A stretch of DNA of 64,000 nucleotides. Origin: JADKBO01 sp965230345 (GTDB lineage Bacteria > Bacteroidota > Bacteroidia > Chitinophagales > Saprospiraceae). The DNA lies in NCBI GenBank assembly GCA_965230345.1, contig CBDDKR010000001.1, positions 992,001 through 1,056,000 of the forward strand. Reading direction: 5' to 3'. The translations under genes were made by a program, and so were the position numbers. Shown here in pieces: positions 32,669 through 42,751 of the stretch (position 1 is the first letter of the stretch; each line of letters begins with the position of its first letter). Under the pieces are notes generated by a model. It worked only from the letters and a program-made list of their open reading frames with translations. It was not told the DNA's origin and did no database searches.

Positions 32669-33165
32669 CTTTTGAAGTATTGATATGTAGAAAATGCAGT
32701 TGGAGCTAACCACATTAGATTATTTGTTCTAGAGTATTGTAAAGCTCCAATAGCGCCTATTACCAGCCACCAAGGTTTAGGAATGTTGATGTTAAAACCT
32801 AAACCGTTACCATTGAATAAGCCATCTTTAGAATCGAATCCTCCATTTTCACCGTCTAGGGTTAGTAATCCGTTGTTATTCAATTCACTGTTTAGCGCTT
32901 TTAGATATATGGCTCGCAATTGATTGAAAGAAGCTTTTCCATTGATTCGAACAACAGGTGTACGCTTAAACTTTTGGATCTCATCTTCGATAATAGTTTC
33001 GGTCTTAAGGATCATATATACAGGATCATTTGAGATGTTAAACACCTGTCTACCCTCACCTTTTATTATAGTGGGAAAGCCCTTTAAATTATGATTGATG
33101 GATTCTTCAACTTGAAAAGCAAGATCGAGTCCAGTTTGTGTACTTGTCGCAATGATGTATTTCAT
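32665..33165 (-). CDS. element protein with C-terminal hydrophobic segment (B)
   Basis: 166 aa, counterpart of 6085; about four substitutions (for example EDGIQ to EDEIQ). The Gly/Asn linker and hydrophobic tail are unchanged. Function unknown. Confidence 0.65.
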   Translation of the reverse strand: MKYIIATSTQTGLDLAFQVEESINHNLKGFPTIIKGEGRQVFNISNDPVYMILKTETIIEDEIQKFKRTPVVRINGKASFNQLRAIYLKALNSELNNNGLLTLDGENGGFDSKDGLFNGNGLGFNINIPKPWWLVIGAIGALQYSRTNNLMWLAPTAFSTYQYFKR

Positions 33166-33827
33166 TATACCGTTTGAAAATGATTAAGAAATCTTTGTGC
33201 TAATCCTTTTATGGTGTCGGCTTTATCTGTTCCGTTGACTACCCTTCTTGCATTGAAGAAATCGGTTTTGTACTCATTGACATACTTTCGTAATGGTACA
33301 CCTGTAAAGGCTCCTAACATCATACCTTTTACTATAATTTCAGCAGCTACCGTTGGATGTTCGGCTAGTGAAGGATCTTCAAATATTGGTGCATTGATGA
33401 TATCTTGTAACCTCTTGTAATTGTCTGGCCAGGTAATTTGAACAAAGCCACGACCGTAATACCCCGTATGCCAATATTTATCTTGAATACTTCTAAGCTT
33501 TGTGCCTTGTTTGGCTCGAATTTCAGTAAGTGTTCTTAGTTGGTTAGATTCCCACCATGCAGTTGCAAATATGTATGCAAATTGATTGAAGGATGTTTTA
33601 TGTCCTTCAGTAAACTTTCTCCAGGAATAAATAATTGCTTTAAGCTTTAATTCTTGAGGAATAGAAATAGGTCCAAATTCTTGATTGACCGCACTAATTA
33701 CTGAAAATTCAAAATCCTTTGCACTAGGATCATCAAAGACGTGTTTTGTAACTCTTATCATTTTATACAATGCATATGTGGCAATCATAGCCGTGACAAT
33801 TAAAGATGTTTTCATTTCCTTTTTCAC
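33165..33827 (-). CDS. GH19-like endolysin (B)
   Basis: 220 aa, GTG start overlapping the upstream TGA. Glu93 in WWESNQL and GYYGRGFVQITWPDNY are unchanged; four substitutions relative to A lie outside the catalytic motifs. Confidence 0.85.
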   Translation of the reverse strand: MKKEMKTSLIVTAMIATYALYKMIRVTKHVFDDPSAKDFEFSVISAVNQEFGPISIPQELKLKAIIYSWRKFTEGHKTSFNQFAYIFATAWWESNQLRTLTEIRAKQGTKLRSIQDKYWHTGYYGRGFVQITWPDNYKRLQDIINAPIFEDPSLAEHPTVAAEIIVKGMMLGAFTGVPLRKYVNEYKTDFFNARRVVNGTDKADTIKGLAQRFLNHFQTV

Positions 33828-33985
33828 TTATAGTATTTGATAGGCTTTCGAATCATAGAACCGTTAGAAATGACCTCTTTGTCTTTTTCTGTAAATACAC
33901 CATCGTTCGAAAGTTTTGGCTTTTGACTCTTGGCTAAAATGAATAAGCCAACACCAATGAGCATAAGTAAAGTAGTGTCTTTCAT
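33824..33985 (-). CDS. small single-span membrane protein, 53 aa (B)
   Basis: Reads MKDTTLLMLIGVGLFILA and ends KPIKYYK. Same coupled overlaps (TAATG upstream, GTGA downstream) as in A; two substitutions. Confidence 0.75.
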   Translation of the reverse strand: MKDTTLLMLIGVGLFILAKSQKPKLSNDGVFTEKDKEVISNGSMIRKPIKYYK

Positions 33986-34266
33986 TACTTGGAGTTTTTA
34001 AAATTGATGATAACAGAAATCAATTCTTTATTTGTCCGGGTATTCTCTTGGATGACTTCCATCATCTCTACCCTATCGTTGCGCAAATAATTCTTGATTT
34101 CCTTTTCCTGGATTTCTTGGCGTTGGTACAATTCTTCAATTTTGATTTCACTTTTTTCAAGTTTTTGATAGAAATAAAAACTCATTAGTAAAGCCAATAT
34201 GACAATCAATGATTGCTTTATAACTTCATTGGAAATACGTTCTTTTAGTACCGTGGCTAAGATCAT
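33985..34266 (-). CDS. membrane-anchored coiled-coil protein, 93 aa (B)
   Basis: Protein identical to the A copy while the DNA has several silent changes. One membrane helix then a coiled coil; lysis accessory or virion role possible. Confidence 0.75.
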   Translation of the reverse strand: MILATVLKERISNEVIKQSLIVILALLMSFYFYQKLEKSEIKIEELYQRQEIQEKEIKNYLRNDRVEMMEVIQENTRTNKELISVIINFKNSK

Positions 34267-36731
34267 TTATAAATTGAATTTCTGGTTATGGATTGCCCTA
34301 CTTCAGTGATATTGGCATTACCTGTCGTTGCATTTGAAATGGTGTTGTGAACAGCAATATTTACGCTCGATGCGCTAGTAAGAAATGAGGTGAAACCGTC
34401 ATTGATCAATCTGGCATTTTCTAAACTTAAATTGGCAGTAGTGTTATTCAAAAGGATGCCAAAGGTTTGTGTTCTGTATGATCCTCTAAACCGAATAACT
34501 TCGGAATCGGTCGTGCCTAAATTCATTAGTGGAATAAAGGTTTTGTAGTTGCCCGAAATGATGTATTCGTCGATATCGTCGCTACCTGCCACAAAGTCAA
34601 ATGAACCTTGATTTAGGATTTGACAATTGTCAAAATTGAAGTGTACTCGATTCCCAGGACCGCACTTACCAATATTCAAAAAATTCTGAACCGTGGACAT
34701 ATTTATGACGGCTTCTTGTACATTAAATCGAAAGGAATTGTTTGAATTGGTACTTGGTGAATTGTCACCAAAAGAAAACAATGGTACAGTTACATCAGGC
34801 ACGTTTAAACGATAAATGTTGAGTATATACGAAGTGTTTTTAAGCCCTCTATTTGTAGAGCTACCATTCATATAGTAGAATACATTCGAGTCAAATTGGT
34901 TATTCGGATCGACGTAATCGTATATATCTACATTGGCAACAATTGTACCCCCTGCCCTTCTCAAAGCAGTGATTGGTGAACGGTAATTCTTATAGTAACC
35001 GACGTTAACAATGATTTTTCCCGAATCGGGCTGATTGCTGAAAGAACTACCATTGAAGGTGGTAACGGCTTGAGGTATACCATTGCCCAAAAGCTTACAT
35101 GTCTGAATATTAATGTAGTTATCGTCCGATTCTAAATTGTTCAATTCGACAACTGTATTTTCGAATAATTCAGCGTTGATCTTACATTCGTAATCTTTGG
35201 TTGGTAGTGGAGGATTTAACCGAAATCGCATACGGGTAGGATTGGAAAATCTACCTTTACCCGTAATGTTCAAATCTCCATCGGTGATGTTGATCTTGTA
35301 TAAATTACCTGCTGTAGTATTAAGTCTTGCCCCTTCTTCAAAGTGGTATGTAACATTCCCACGAGTGATTTGATAATTACCCGTATGAATACCTGCTTTG
35401 AAATAAATAATGTCACCGTCCTGGATCTCATTTCCTTTGAATAGGAACAAATCTTGATCATTTCTAAATCCACGATTGGGATTACCTATCTGCGCAAATG
35501 GACGCTTATATAGTGGTAGATTGGGATCGATGTACCAAATACGCCCAAGGTTCAAACGATGATATATTGAGGTCAATTTGTTGTCAATCAATCGAAATAC
35601 ATGATCAGGATAAAAACGACTACTACCCGTTGTGGTAATGACTTGCTCAACAGAAGAGTAGTCAAGCCATGCAGGTTGATGTCCTGGTGTACCTTGTGGA
35701 GATAAGCCAATTATCGTTATAGTATCACTTCCAGTAGCAGCAAAATCAAAAAAGAAATATTGTTCGCTTAGTTCGAAATCACCTACATCAAAATTCACGG
35801 TATCCAAGCCTACTGACGATAAATAATTATTGATAGTATCTTTTAAATATTGTACTGTAACTAGGACATTACCACTACCATTTGTATAGGTGAAATTGCT
35901 TAAGATCTCAACATTATTAATCTCAAGTGATGCAGTGTTATTATTTGGGCTTGGAAATTCAATTTCAGTATAACCTGCTGATATGCCATAAGCTTCGGTA
36001 ATGTTGTTTGGAGATTCCACCGTATACAACAAAGCATCGTATATACCACTAGGATTAAGGGAATCCGTGACGAACTTTTGCACTTCTAATTCCGACGGAA
36101 AAAGCGAATCTTGAAAGAAAGAGTTAGGGATTTGAAAGGCATAATCTACATCTTTCCATTTTGGATTACTGCTTTCATCAGAGCCGTATATACTTCGATG
36201 ATTGCCGTAAGATCCACTAAAATCCTTAAGTCTTGTTTTGATTTGAAAATAGTTTGTATCCGAAAGAATAAGCTTTGTTGAATCATTGATCATAAAATAC
36301 ATTGCAGAGCTTGACTCATTCGTACCTAGAAACAAATCATTGCCCGATACAATGGATGAGACTCCAGAGGTGATATATCCGCCAATGGGTTGATTGTGCG
36401 TGCTTCCGTAAGTGCTTAAGCTTAGTTGAGATTCTTGCGATGTAAGCGCTAAAGTACTTTTCTTATTGGTGTCAATACCTGAATAAATCCAATGCATGGC
36501 TTCATTAGAGCCGTCGACATCTGTAACCAAGAAGTCAGCAAAGAAAACATGAGGTGTCAATAATTCTGCATCGTTTAAAATGAATGCAGGTGTATTTCTA
36601 TAAATACCTACCAAAGGGTGATCAAACCATTTGGTGTCACTTTTGGGTTTGTATTTTGCACCTACGGTACCCTGGCCAGTTAAATCACATATGTATAAGA
36701 CGGAAACTAATATGAGGAATAGAAATCTCAT
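34263..36731 (-). CDS. large secreted beta-helix protein, spike/adsorption candidate (B)
   Basis: 822 aa, same length as the A copy. Signal peptide MRFLFLILVSVLYICDLTGQG. Substitutions cluster at about residues 265-345 (NNTASLEINNVEILSNFTYT region), while the beta-helix part is nearly unchanged. The variable patch may be the part exposed to the host. Confidence 0.7.
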   Translation of the reverse strand: MRFLFLILVSVLYICDLTGQGTVGAKYKPKSDTKWFDHPLVGIYRNTPAFILNDAELLTPHVFFADFLVTDVDGSNEAMHWIYSGIDTNKKSTLALTSQESQLSLSTYGSTHNQPIGGYITSGVSSIVSGNDLFLGTNESSSAMYFMINDSTKLILSDTNYFQIKTRLKDFSGSYGNHRSIYGSDESSNPKWKDVDYAFQIPNSFFQDSLFPSELEVQKFVTDSLNPSGIYDALLYTVESPNNITEAYGISAGYTEIEFPSPNNNTASLEINNVEILSNFTYTNGSGNVLVTVQYLKDTINNYLSSVGLDTVNFDVGDFELSEQYFFFDFAATGSDTITIIGLSPQGTPGHQPAWLDYSSVEQVITTTGSSRFYPDHVFRLIDNKLTSIYHRLNLGRIWYIDPNLPLYKRPFAQIGNPNRGFRNDQDLFLFKGNEIQDGDIIYFKAGIHTGNYQITRGNVTYHFEEGARLNTTAGNLYKINITDGDLNITGKGRFSNPTRMRFRLNPPLPTKDYECKINAELFENTVVELNNLESDDNYINIQTCKLLGNGIPQAVTTFNGSSFSNQPDSGKIIVNVGYYKNYRSPITALRRAGGTIVANVDIYDYVDPNNQFDSNVFYYMNGSSTNRGLKNTSYILNIYRLNVPDVTVPLFSFGDNSPSTNSNNSFRFNVQEAVINMSTVQNFLNIGKCGPGNRVHFNFDNCQILNQGSFDFVAGSDDIDEYIISGNYKTFIPLMNLGTTDSEVIRFRGSYRTQTFGILLNNTTANLSLENARLINDGFTSFLTSASSVNIAVHNTISNATTGNANITEVGQSITRNSIYK

Positions 36732-38011
36732 TATTCACATACTTTAATAACAATAACTTCGATTTCTGCTCCACTTGCGACGGAGAAATTTAGATCGGTT
36801 GTATATATGGTGTTTCCATCACCAAATAAGCCAAATTCTTGTGTTGGCTGATAGCTTCTAGCGTTTAAAGTAGTTGTACCCGTATTGTTGAGATATGACC
36901 AAGAAAATCCTTTATAATCATTGGTATATGATAATGAAGGTGTGCCCGCATCTAATCTGAATGTTTCCCAACAAATACTTTCGGTTGTTTGACTACTTGA
37001 AGACGAAGGAGGACAAGAACCTGCATAAACTGTAGCTTCCTGGGCAAATTCGAAATTGGTAATACTAGATGCAATTGGATTGGTATCATGACCTCCGTTT
37101 CCGGCGTATGAGATAAAAGTTAAATACTTGTCTCCTATGTCAAAGCCTACGTTTGTTTTGTATTGTAAAGCCCCATTCTTGTAAAATTCAATACTCGTTC
37201 TATCCGCAACGATATGAATTAAATCACCAGGATTATAAACAACAGTGGAACCGACTTGATTCGTATTCGAATACAAATACATTCCTGAATTCACAGGAGA
37301 CGGCTCGGCCATTTCTATAATCATATCACTTTGATTATTGATGCCCACAAAATTGTTTTCCGAAATGGTGTCTTTAGAAATAGCAATCATAAATCTAGCT
37401 CTTGGATTAGGAGCTCTGAATTTGAAGGATAATGCTCTTGTAGTATCTACATTATAAGCACTAATCTTTTGAGAGGTACGAAGTTTGGATAGATACCCGT
37501 TTGGTGTGTTGTTGTGAAGTGATCTAAGGTAGATTATCGAATCATTGGAATAGGTCAAATTAGGACCCATGGATTGTTGGAATGACAATGCTTTAGGTTC
37601 TAATGGAACATCGTATACGTTATTTCCATCGGCTGTATACCTTTGAATCGACGTCATTGTACCGTTGGGATTGATCCTTACCAATTCGTAATAAGATTCT
37701 TTATTGCCGTTGGCTAACTCTACACATTTAGGTAAAAGTTCGTATTTGGCAGTATTGCAATTCAGTGTAGACTTTCCAGTAGGTGGTACTACGTAGGTTG
37801 ATCCATCGGGTAAGTATGTACCCAATGACATGGCTGTACCTGTGGTTTTTTTCGAAACGATTTCGTAGTATTCTTGAAAGGTAGTATCACCATCGTAATG
37901 ACATTTAGAAATGACAACAAAACCAATGGATGGTGAAGTGTTCAGTCCTTGAGATTGGCAAGACGTCAAAAATGCAAATGACGCAATAAATATTAATAGT
38001 AAGTTTTTCAT
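36731..38011 (-). CDS. lipoprotein with lectin-like beta-sandwich, adsorption candidate (B)
   Basis: 426 aa, lipobox Cys18 (LTSC). Residues about 140-290 carry most differences from A (for example PNARARFMIAISKDTIS-like region), with both ends nearly identical. The pattern suggests local selection or recombination in the putative binding domain. Confidence 0.65.
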   Translation of the reverse strand: MKNLLLIFIASFAFLTSCQSQGLNTSPSIGFVVISKCHYDGDTTFQEYYEIVSKKTTGTAMSLGTYLPDGSTYVVPPTGKSTLNCNTAKYELLPKCVELANGNKESYYELVRINPNGTMTSIQRYTADGNNVYDVPLEPKALSFQQSMGPNLTYSNDSIIYLRSLHNNTPNGYLSKLRTSQKISAYNVDTTRALSFKFRAPNPRARFMIAISKDTISENNFVGINNQSDMIIEMAEPSPVNSGMYLYSNTNQVGSTVVYNPGDLIHIVADRTSIEFYKNGALQYKTNVGFDIGDKYLTFISYAGNGGHDTNPIASSITNFEFAQEATVYAGSCPPSSSSSQTTESICWETFRLDAGTPSLSYTNDYKGFSWSYLNNTGTTTLNARSYQPTQEFGLFGDGNTIYTTDLNFSVASGAEIEVIVIKVCE

Positions 38012-38018
38012 GTTGAAT

Positions 38019-38372
38019 TTATGTTATTGAATTTAGATCGACGTTTGAAGTCGATGGATAAGAAACTGTTATCTTGATTTTTCCTTGTTTTGGGTTGTCA
38101 ATTGTAAACTGTGGTGAACGCTCGATTTTTGATTCGATTAAATTCTGTGTGCTTTGGAAAAGGAAACCTACTTCAGCGGAAACGGCATTGCCGTTGACTG
38201 TAATATCATCGACCCAATCGAGGTTTAATATTTCAACTTTATCGGCTCCTTGAGGTATGACTATTTGTAAAGATGTCGTTTCAATCGATTTGAACTTAGC
38301 GATAGATTCCGTGTAAGGAATAGGATTGATATGTACATCTCCAATAGTTGAAGGATTGATAAGCATTAACAT
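38019..38372 (-). CDS. small beta-rich structural protein, 117 aa (B)
   Basis: Counterpart of 11439 with a handful of substitutions (mostly near residues 13-20). Same overlaps and spacing. Confidence 0.65.
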   Translation of the reverse strand: MLMLINPSTIGDVHINPIPYTESIAKFKSIETTSLQIVIPQGADKVEILNLDWVDDITVNGNAVSAEVGFLFQSTQNLIESKIERSPQFTIDNPKQGKIKITVSYPSTSNVDLNSIT

Positions 38373-38677
38373 GCGGAAACTTTTTGATTTGTATATGTCT
38401 GGGTAACTATTTCTAATCTTTTAGATCCTGTAGAAGCAAAGGCAATATCAAAGCATTGATCAATAAATGCGATGGGTTCATTTACACCCATTGTGAAGGT
38501 TGCACCTGCCTTTATTGTCAGTACGGAATCTACCGTAATAGTGGCTTCACCTGCATTGTGTAAGATGATGCAATTGCCTCTTAAGTCTAAAGATTCATCA
38601 TCAAGAATAGGCGGCAACATCTTAATCGAAAGCTTACTAACCGTAGTAGGCAATTGTTTGAATTCACAATTATTCAT
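38366..38677 (-). CDS. small beta-rich structural protein, 103 aa (B)
   Basis: Counterpart of 11786; few changes (VLDDDAL to ILDDESL, SNSG to ASTG). Start directly after the 242-aa gene stop. Confidence 0.65.
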   Translation of the reverse strand: MNNCEFKQLPTTVSKLSIKMLPPILDDESLDLRGNCIILHNAGEATITVDSVLTIKAGATFTMGVNEPIAFIDQCFDIAFASTGSKRLEIVTQTYTNQKVSAC

Positions 38678-39406
38678 CTATAGATTGTTTATGAAGTTTT
38701 TTGCCATTGTTTCGTTGTTGATCAACCAATTAGAAAGCTTATCCAACGTAGGGATAGTGTCTTCACCAAATACAGACTCAAAGCGTCCCATAATTTCCAT
38801 GAGTTTTGCATTAAGTTCGTCTTGCTGCGTTGGTGATGAAGCTATAGCTCCTGTATTACCTTGGATTGGGTTGCTGCCAAATATTTTAGCTATGAAGGCA
38901 TTGACCAAAGTTGGATTGGATTCTACATAACCAATGATTCGATCAACAATCGAATTGGGCGCGCCAATTTGAGCTTCCAAATCTTCAATTCGTTTGTTTT
39001 GTTCCCACACTTTCTTTTCTGCTTCAATTCTGTCTTTAATGTGATTCTCTACAGCGTTAGAAACGCTTCCAACTCCAGGTACAAAGGTTCCATTTCCTAA
39101 GCCGTTGATGGCTCCAATTGATGCACTTGAAGCATTACCAGGATTAGGAACATCGATCTTAACACTAAAGCCATTGTTCGCACCTGGTTTGTCGGTAACA
39201 AAGAGCGTAAAAAATCCACCTGAACTAGTTAATTGTCTAAGGTTTTGAATCAACGATTCGTGAGCTTCTTCGATGTCATGCATGGTCTCATTTCTTAGAA
39301 TGACTTGTCTATTCTTTCGATTACCATCGTATAGAGTGAAGTAAGGTTTGTTTTGTAATAAAAACCAACCTGAAACATCATTGAGAGTAGAAAATGCGCC
39401 CTTCAT
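38678..39406 (-). CDS. structural-operon protein with central coiled coil, 242 aa (B)
   Basis: Counterpart of 12098. Changes concentrate at about 160-185 (TLVNAFIAKIFGSNPIQ), just after the coiled coil. Confidence 0.65.
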   Translation of the reverse strand: MKGAFSTLNDVSGWFLLQNKPYFTLYDGNRKNRQVILRNETMHDIEEAHESLIQNLRQLTSSGGFFTLFVTDKPGANNGFSVKIDVPNPGNASSASIGAINGLGNGTFVPGVGSVSNAVENHIKDRIEAEKKVWEQNKRIEDLEAQIGAPNSIVDRIIGYVESNPTLVNAFIAKIFGSNPIQGNTGAIASSPTQQDELNAKLMEIMGRFESVFGEDTIPTLDKLSNWLINNETMAKNFINNL

Positions 39407-39410
39407 ATTA

Positions 39411-39824
39411 TTAGCAATTTGATTCGTAAAAGACAGTGATTTCTATTACTTGACCGGTTGTAACTGTAGTCGGATCGGCAACCTTAAGTATGGAGTATTG
39501 AGAGTTGAAATTTGGTACTAAGACATTGGCAAACCTCCCCGCCTCTTGTGGAACATTGATGAAATTTTCAATAGGTAATTCGATCAATTTGGTTTGGTTG
39601 TTGTCTACCAAAGTAATATGGGTAACACCTATAGCTTGTGATGAAACCAAAGTTTTGTTTCGAAATGACTTTTTGGTAGTGGCATGTGGCCGGAGTACAA
39701 TACCAACTATTTTTTCGCCTTCAATACTCTTTGCAGCGGAAAGATCGTAGACATTTCTTGAAGAGTTCATAGTGATTTCAAAGGTTAGCGACCTTTGGAT
39801 GATTTCTTGATTGTCCTGATACAT
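39411..39824 (-). CDS. beta-rich protein, candidate second capsid protein, 137 aa (B)
   Basis: Counterpart of 12831 with about 20 substitutions spread over the chain; the strand pattern is preserved (KIVGIVLRPHA, VIEITVFYESN). The most diverged of the short structural proteins. Confidence 0.65.
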   Translation of the reverse strand: MYQDNQEIIQRSLTFEITMNSSRNVYDLSAAKSIEGEKIVGIVLRPHATTKKSFRNKTLVSSQAIGVTHITLVDNNQTKLIELPIENFINVPQEAGRFANVLVPNFNSQYSILKVADPTTVTTGQVIEITVFYESNC

Positions 39825-39848
39825 AATTTAGATTTTAAGAATTGAGAA

Positions 39849-39866
39849 CCGCTTCCTATGAAGCGG
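39849..39866 (-). other. conserved intergenic hairpin between the capsid candidates (B)
   Basis: CCGCTTC, loop ATAG, GAAGCGG on the minus strand. Several pairs differ from the A hairpin on both arms, so the structure is kept by compensatory change. Confidence 0.65.
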
Positions 39867-39903
39867 CACTCAATAGCATGAAAAAGGTTAATGAACTGTT
39901 TGT

Positions 39904-40602
39904 CTAGATTTGCTTACAGCTACCAGGTCTATTCCCTTCGACAATTCCATTATAAAGGATGCCATGTAGCAATACGACCAGAATGTTATCGTCAGCGCCA
40001 TCGTCAATATTGGTCTTATCTCCATTACCGAGTTTGACGGATACTTTTTGTTGTATGGATCCATTTAAGAATACAGGATTTACCAATTGTTGAAATCCTC
40101 TCTCTTCGATGTCGGCTCCGAATATTGGCATTACCGATTCACCATTGGCATTGGAATTGGAGTCAATACCTGCGTTGAAAAGATTGTGAATAGTAGCCAA
40201 TTTTGGTGTCAATGATTGGTTAGGTGTTTTTACCTGAACTGTACCATTATACACTAATGATAGTGCTTTTTGAGCATCAGCAGAAAACAACTGCAAACTC
40301 GGATAGGTATGAACCAATTCATTGGTTGATCCGTCAGCCTTAGAAGTCGTCAAACCAATTCCGATATGAGTTAATGCCATGTGTTCGCCTTCACCTAATT
40401 TGATTTCGTTTGGACGATCGCTAGAGGTATTCGACATGATGTTTAAATCATACGTTGATTCTCCAGACTTCAATGGAATTTCAAGTCTTAAGGTGGCGGC
40501 TTGAGTAGCAGCTCTTTTACCAGATGGAACTTCATTTTGCGCCACCAAAAAATTATTGAACTTATCGGATATATGCCTTAAATAAGGAACTATTGTTTTC
40601 AT
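39904..40602 (-). CDS. candidate major capsid protein, 232 aa (B)
   Basis: Counterpart of 13325. The first 190 residues are nearly the same; the last 40 differ at many positions (KVSVKLGNGDKTNIDDGADD) but keep the final strand pattern. Capsid assignment is inferred. Confidence 0.6.
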   Translation of the reverse strand: MKTIVPYLRHISDKFNNFLVAQNEVPSGKRAATQAATLRLEIPLKSGESTYDLNIMSNTSSDRPNEIKLGEGEHMALTHIGIGLTTSKADGSTNELVHTYPSLQLFSADAQKALSLVYNGTVQVKTPNQSLTPKLATIHNLFNAGIDSNSNANGESVMPIFGADIEERGFQQLVNPVFLNGSIQQKVSVKLGNGDKTNIDDGADDNILVVLLHGILYNGIVEGNRPGSCKQI

Positions 40603-40678
40603 TTTATTTAATTGAAATGTTATAAAAAGTTGATAGAAATATGTCTAAAAAGTGATCAATGAATATTGCAATTATGGA

Positions 40679-41122
40679 CTAGCTTACAATGACGTTGTCA
40701 TCACCACTTAAAGCATCACTAAAGTCACGTCTTTGATTGCTATTTTCCAAAAACGATACACCTGCCATTGCTGGATCATTAGAGCCTGCGAAGGATGTAT
40801 ATACATCTACTGCACCGCCAACGATCATACCTGTACCCACATTTTGAAGGTTTTTGTTTTTGGTCATGGTTTGTAGTAATACACCTGCGACGGCTTTACT
40901 TATGCCACCTGCTAACGGAGTATTCAACATAGGAATGCTGCCAGTTAGTCTATTTAGTTGCTTTGAAGCGACAAAACCCACAGCAGTGGCAAGCCCCGTC
41001 ATTATAGTTGAAGATTTGAATTTACGTTTCATTCCGATTCTAGATTTTTTGCGCTTTTTACGCCTGCCTACTTGTGCTTTCCTTTTGGCATCGCACTTTC
41101 GACATGGTTTGATTCCGCACAT
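40679..41122 (-). CDS. basic, hydrophobic small protein, 147 aa (B)
   Basis: Counterpart of 14100 with three substitutions. The basic Cys-containing N-terminus is unchanged. Confidence 0.65.
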   Translation of the reverse strand: MCGIKPCRKCDAKRKAQVGRRKKRKKSRIGMKRKFKSSTIMTGLATAVGFVASKQLNRLTGSIPMLNTPLAGGISKAVAGVLLQTMTKNKNLQNVGTGMIVGGAVDVYTSFAGSNDPAMAGVSFLENSNQRRDFSDALSGDDNVIVS

Positions 41123-41154
41123 GTTTTGAAAATTTGATTGATTAGTTAAATGGG

Positions 41155-41346
41155 TTATCTAGCGTAATTGCAGTAACCACCTAAAGGATTTTTGACGGTT
41201 CTCACACGTTTGCCTTTAGCTCTCAATTTTGCAGCTGCTGATTTTGCGGCTGTCTTTGTTTTTGAGCATGAGACTTTAGTATGTTTTTTACCGCCTATGT
41301 TCTTTGTTTTAGGCAAACCTTTTGGTTTACGTCCTACTTTTGGCAT
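41155..41346 (-). CDS. very small basic protein, 63 aa (B)
   Basis: MPKVGRKPKGLPKTKN start at 41346, as in A; two substitutions. DNA-condensing composition. Confidence 0.75.
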   Translation of the reverse strand: MPKVGRKPKGLPKTKNIGGKKHTKVSCSKTKTAAKSAAAKLRAKGKRVRTVKNPLGGYCNYAR

Positions 41347-41365
41347 GATTAAATGTTTTTTAGAG

Positions 41366-41575
41366 TTATTGAATAGTTTGTAATTGGGCTTGATATTGCG
41401 CTTCAATCTTAGAAGAATGAATAGCGTACTTGCCTTTTTCGTCGTACCACTTTCCGTCACCTCTTCGGGAATAAAGTGTTATTGATTTATCCGCTTTGGT
41501 GTATGGAAATTGGATTTCTTTAGTTGTCTTTTTATTTGATTTTGATCTATGTGACCGTCTTTTAGTAGATTTCAT
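41366..41575 (-). CDS. small basic protein, 69 aa (B)
   Basis: Counterpart of 14787; a few conservative changes (TRKGDG to SRRGDG, EEQYQ to EAQYQ). Confidence 0.65.
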   Translation of the reverse strand: MKSTKRRSHRSKSNKKTTKEIQFPYTKADKSITLYSRRGDGKWYDEKGKYAIHSSKIEAQYQAQLQTIQ

Positions 41576-41584
41576 GAGAGTGAA

Positions 41585-42751
41585 TTATTTGTCTTTAAAA
41601 AAAATGAATGCGCCTGCACCTGCAAGCAATAAAGGAAGTGAGCTATCACCCAATAAAGGAGGTCTTCCACCACCTCCAGAACTTTGAACAAATCCGTCTG
41701 AATTCTTAGGATGGTTGGACTCTAGTCCGTAGTCTTTTAGCAACAAATCAGGGTTGTGTACATTGTCCTTTCTAAGTGCTGCAATGATGGCAGGAGCTGC
41801 CTTTAATGCAATAGTCAAAAGAGAAATGATCAATGCCGTTGTTGCAGGCTCAATGCCAATATTTGGCTTATTCTTGATGTCTTTTCGATACTGCTCCGAT
41901 AGTAAGCCTTTAATGATTTGGTTAGGTTCGGCATACTCTTTATTCTGACTTACGATATAATTGAAATGCAAATCTTTTAACACTTGCTTATTGAGACCTG
42001 CCAATTGCGCCATTTTTTCCACTTGTAAGTTGTGCGCTTGGCGTTTTACCGTTAGTATATCGGTGTAGGAATTATCCAAGAATACATATAATGGATGGGC
42101 GGCATTCTCTTTATATTTATTCGAATTGAACATGCCCCACATCTTAAAAGCGTCGTATGCTTCTTTAGTCCAAAGCAATGAATTGATGGTATATGGATTC
42201 GTCTTTGAATAATCGAAATAGGGCTTATTAAGGTCGATATCTTTGAACTTAATTGCATGTGCCAATACTTGTTGGAATGGGTTTTTATTAGGTGTACTGT
42301 ATTGGAAATTTTTAACGGCTCTTTCAACCGCTTTAATTCCCATTTGTATTTTCTTAGACTTTTGTGCTTTTGCAACGCTATCATGAGAATACACATCAAG
42401 TTCAGTGATATTACCCAATCGAAACTTTCTTTTAATCGCTCTATTTTGGGAATGCTTGAGATTGTCTAAAAATCGAGCATGGTTGATTTGCTTATCATTA
42501 AGCACACCCGTAAAATTGACATTATGAATGTCTTTGACGGCTGAACGTATAAGATTTTCTACTTTGTAAAATTCCTTGTCTGGATTGCCCTTTTGCTTGA
42601 ACTGATCAAGTCGATCTAATAAAAGTTGCGATCGAAATTGTCCTTCAGTTTGGTTAATAGGAAAATAACCCGTTGTTGAATCAAGTACCATTGAATTAAT
42701 ATCAATGCTGTTGGCATCAGGGATACCATGTATATATGATAATTTAGTCAT
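41585..42751 (-). CDS. 388-aa element protein with C-terminal membrane anchor (B)
   Basis: Counterpart of 15006. Only MTKLSYIHG is available as start here, which fixes the start of the A copy. Few substitutions; both hydrophobic segments kept. Confidence 0.65.
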   Translation of the reverse strand: MTKLSYIHGIPDANSIDINSMVLDSTTGYFPINQTEGQFRSQLLLDRLDQFKQKGNPDKEFYKVENLIRSAVKDIHNVNFTGVLNDKQINHARFLDNLKHSQNRAIKRKFRLGNITELDVYSHDSVAKAQKSKKIQMGIKAVERAVKNFQYSTPNKNPFQQVLAHAIKFKDIDLNKPYFDYSKTNPYTINSLLWTKEAYDAFKMWGMFNSNKYKENAAHPLYVFLDNSYTDILTVKRQAHNLQVEKMAQLAGLNKQVLKDLHFNYIVSQNKEYAEPNQIIKGLLSEQYRKDIKNKPNIGIEPATTALIISLLTIALKAAPAIIAALRKDNVHNPDLLLKDYGLESNHPKNSDGFVQSSGGGGRPPLLGDSSLPLLLAGAGAFIFFKDK

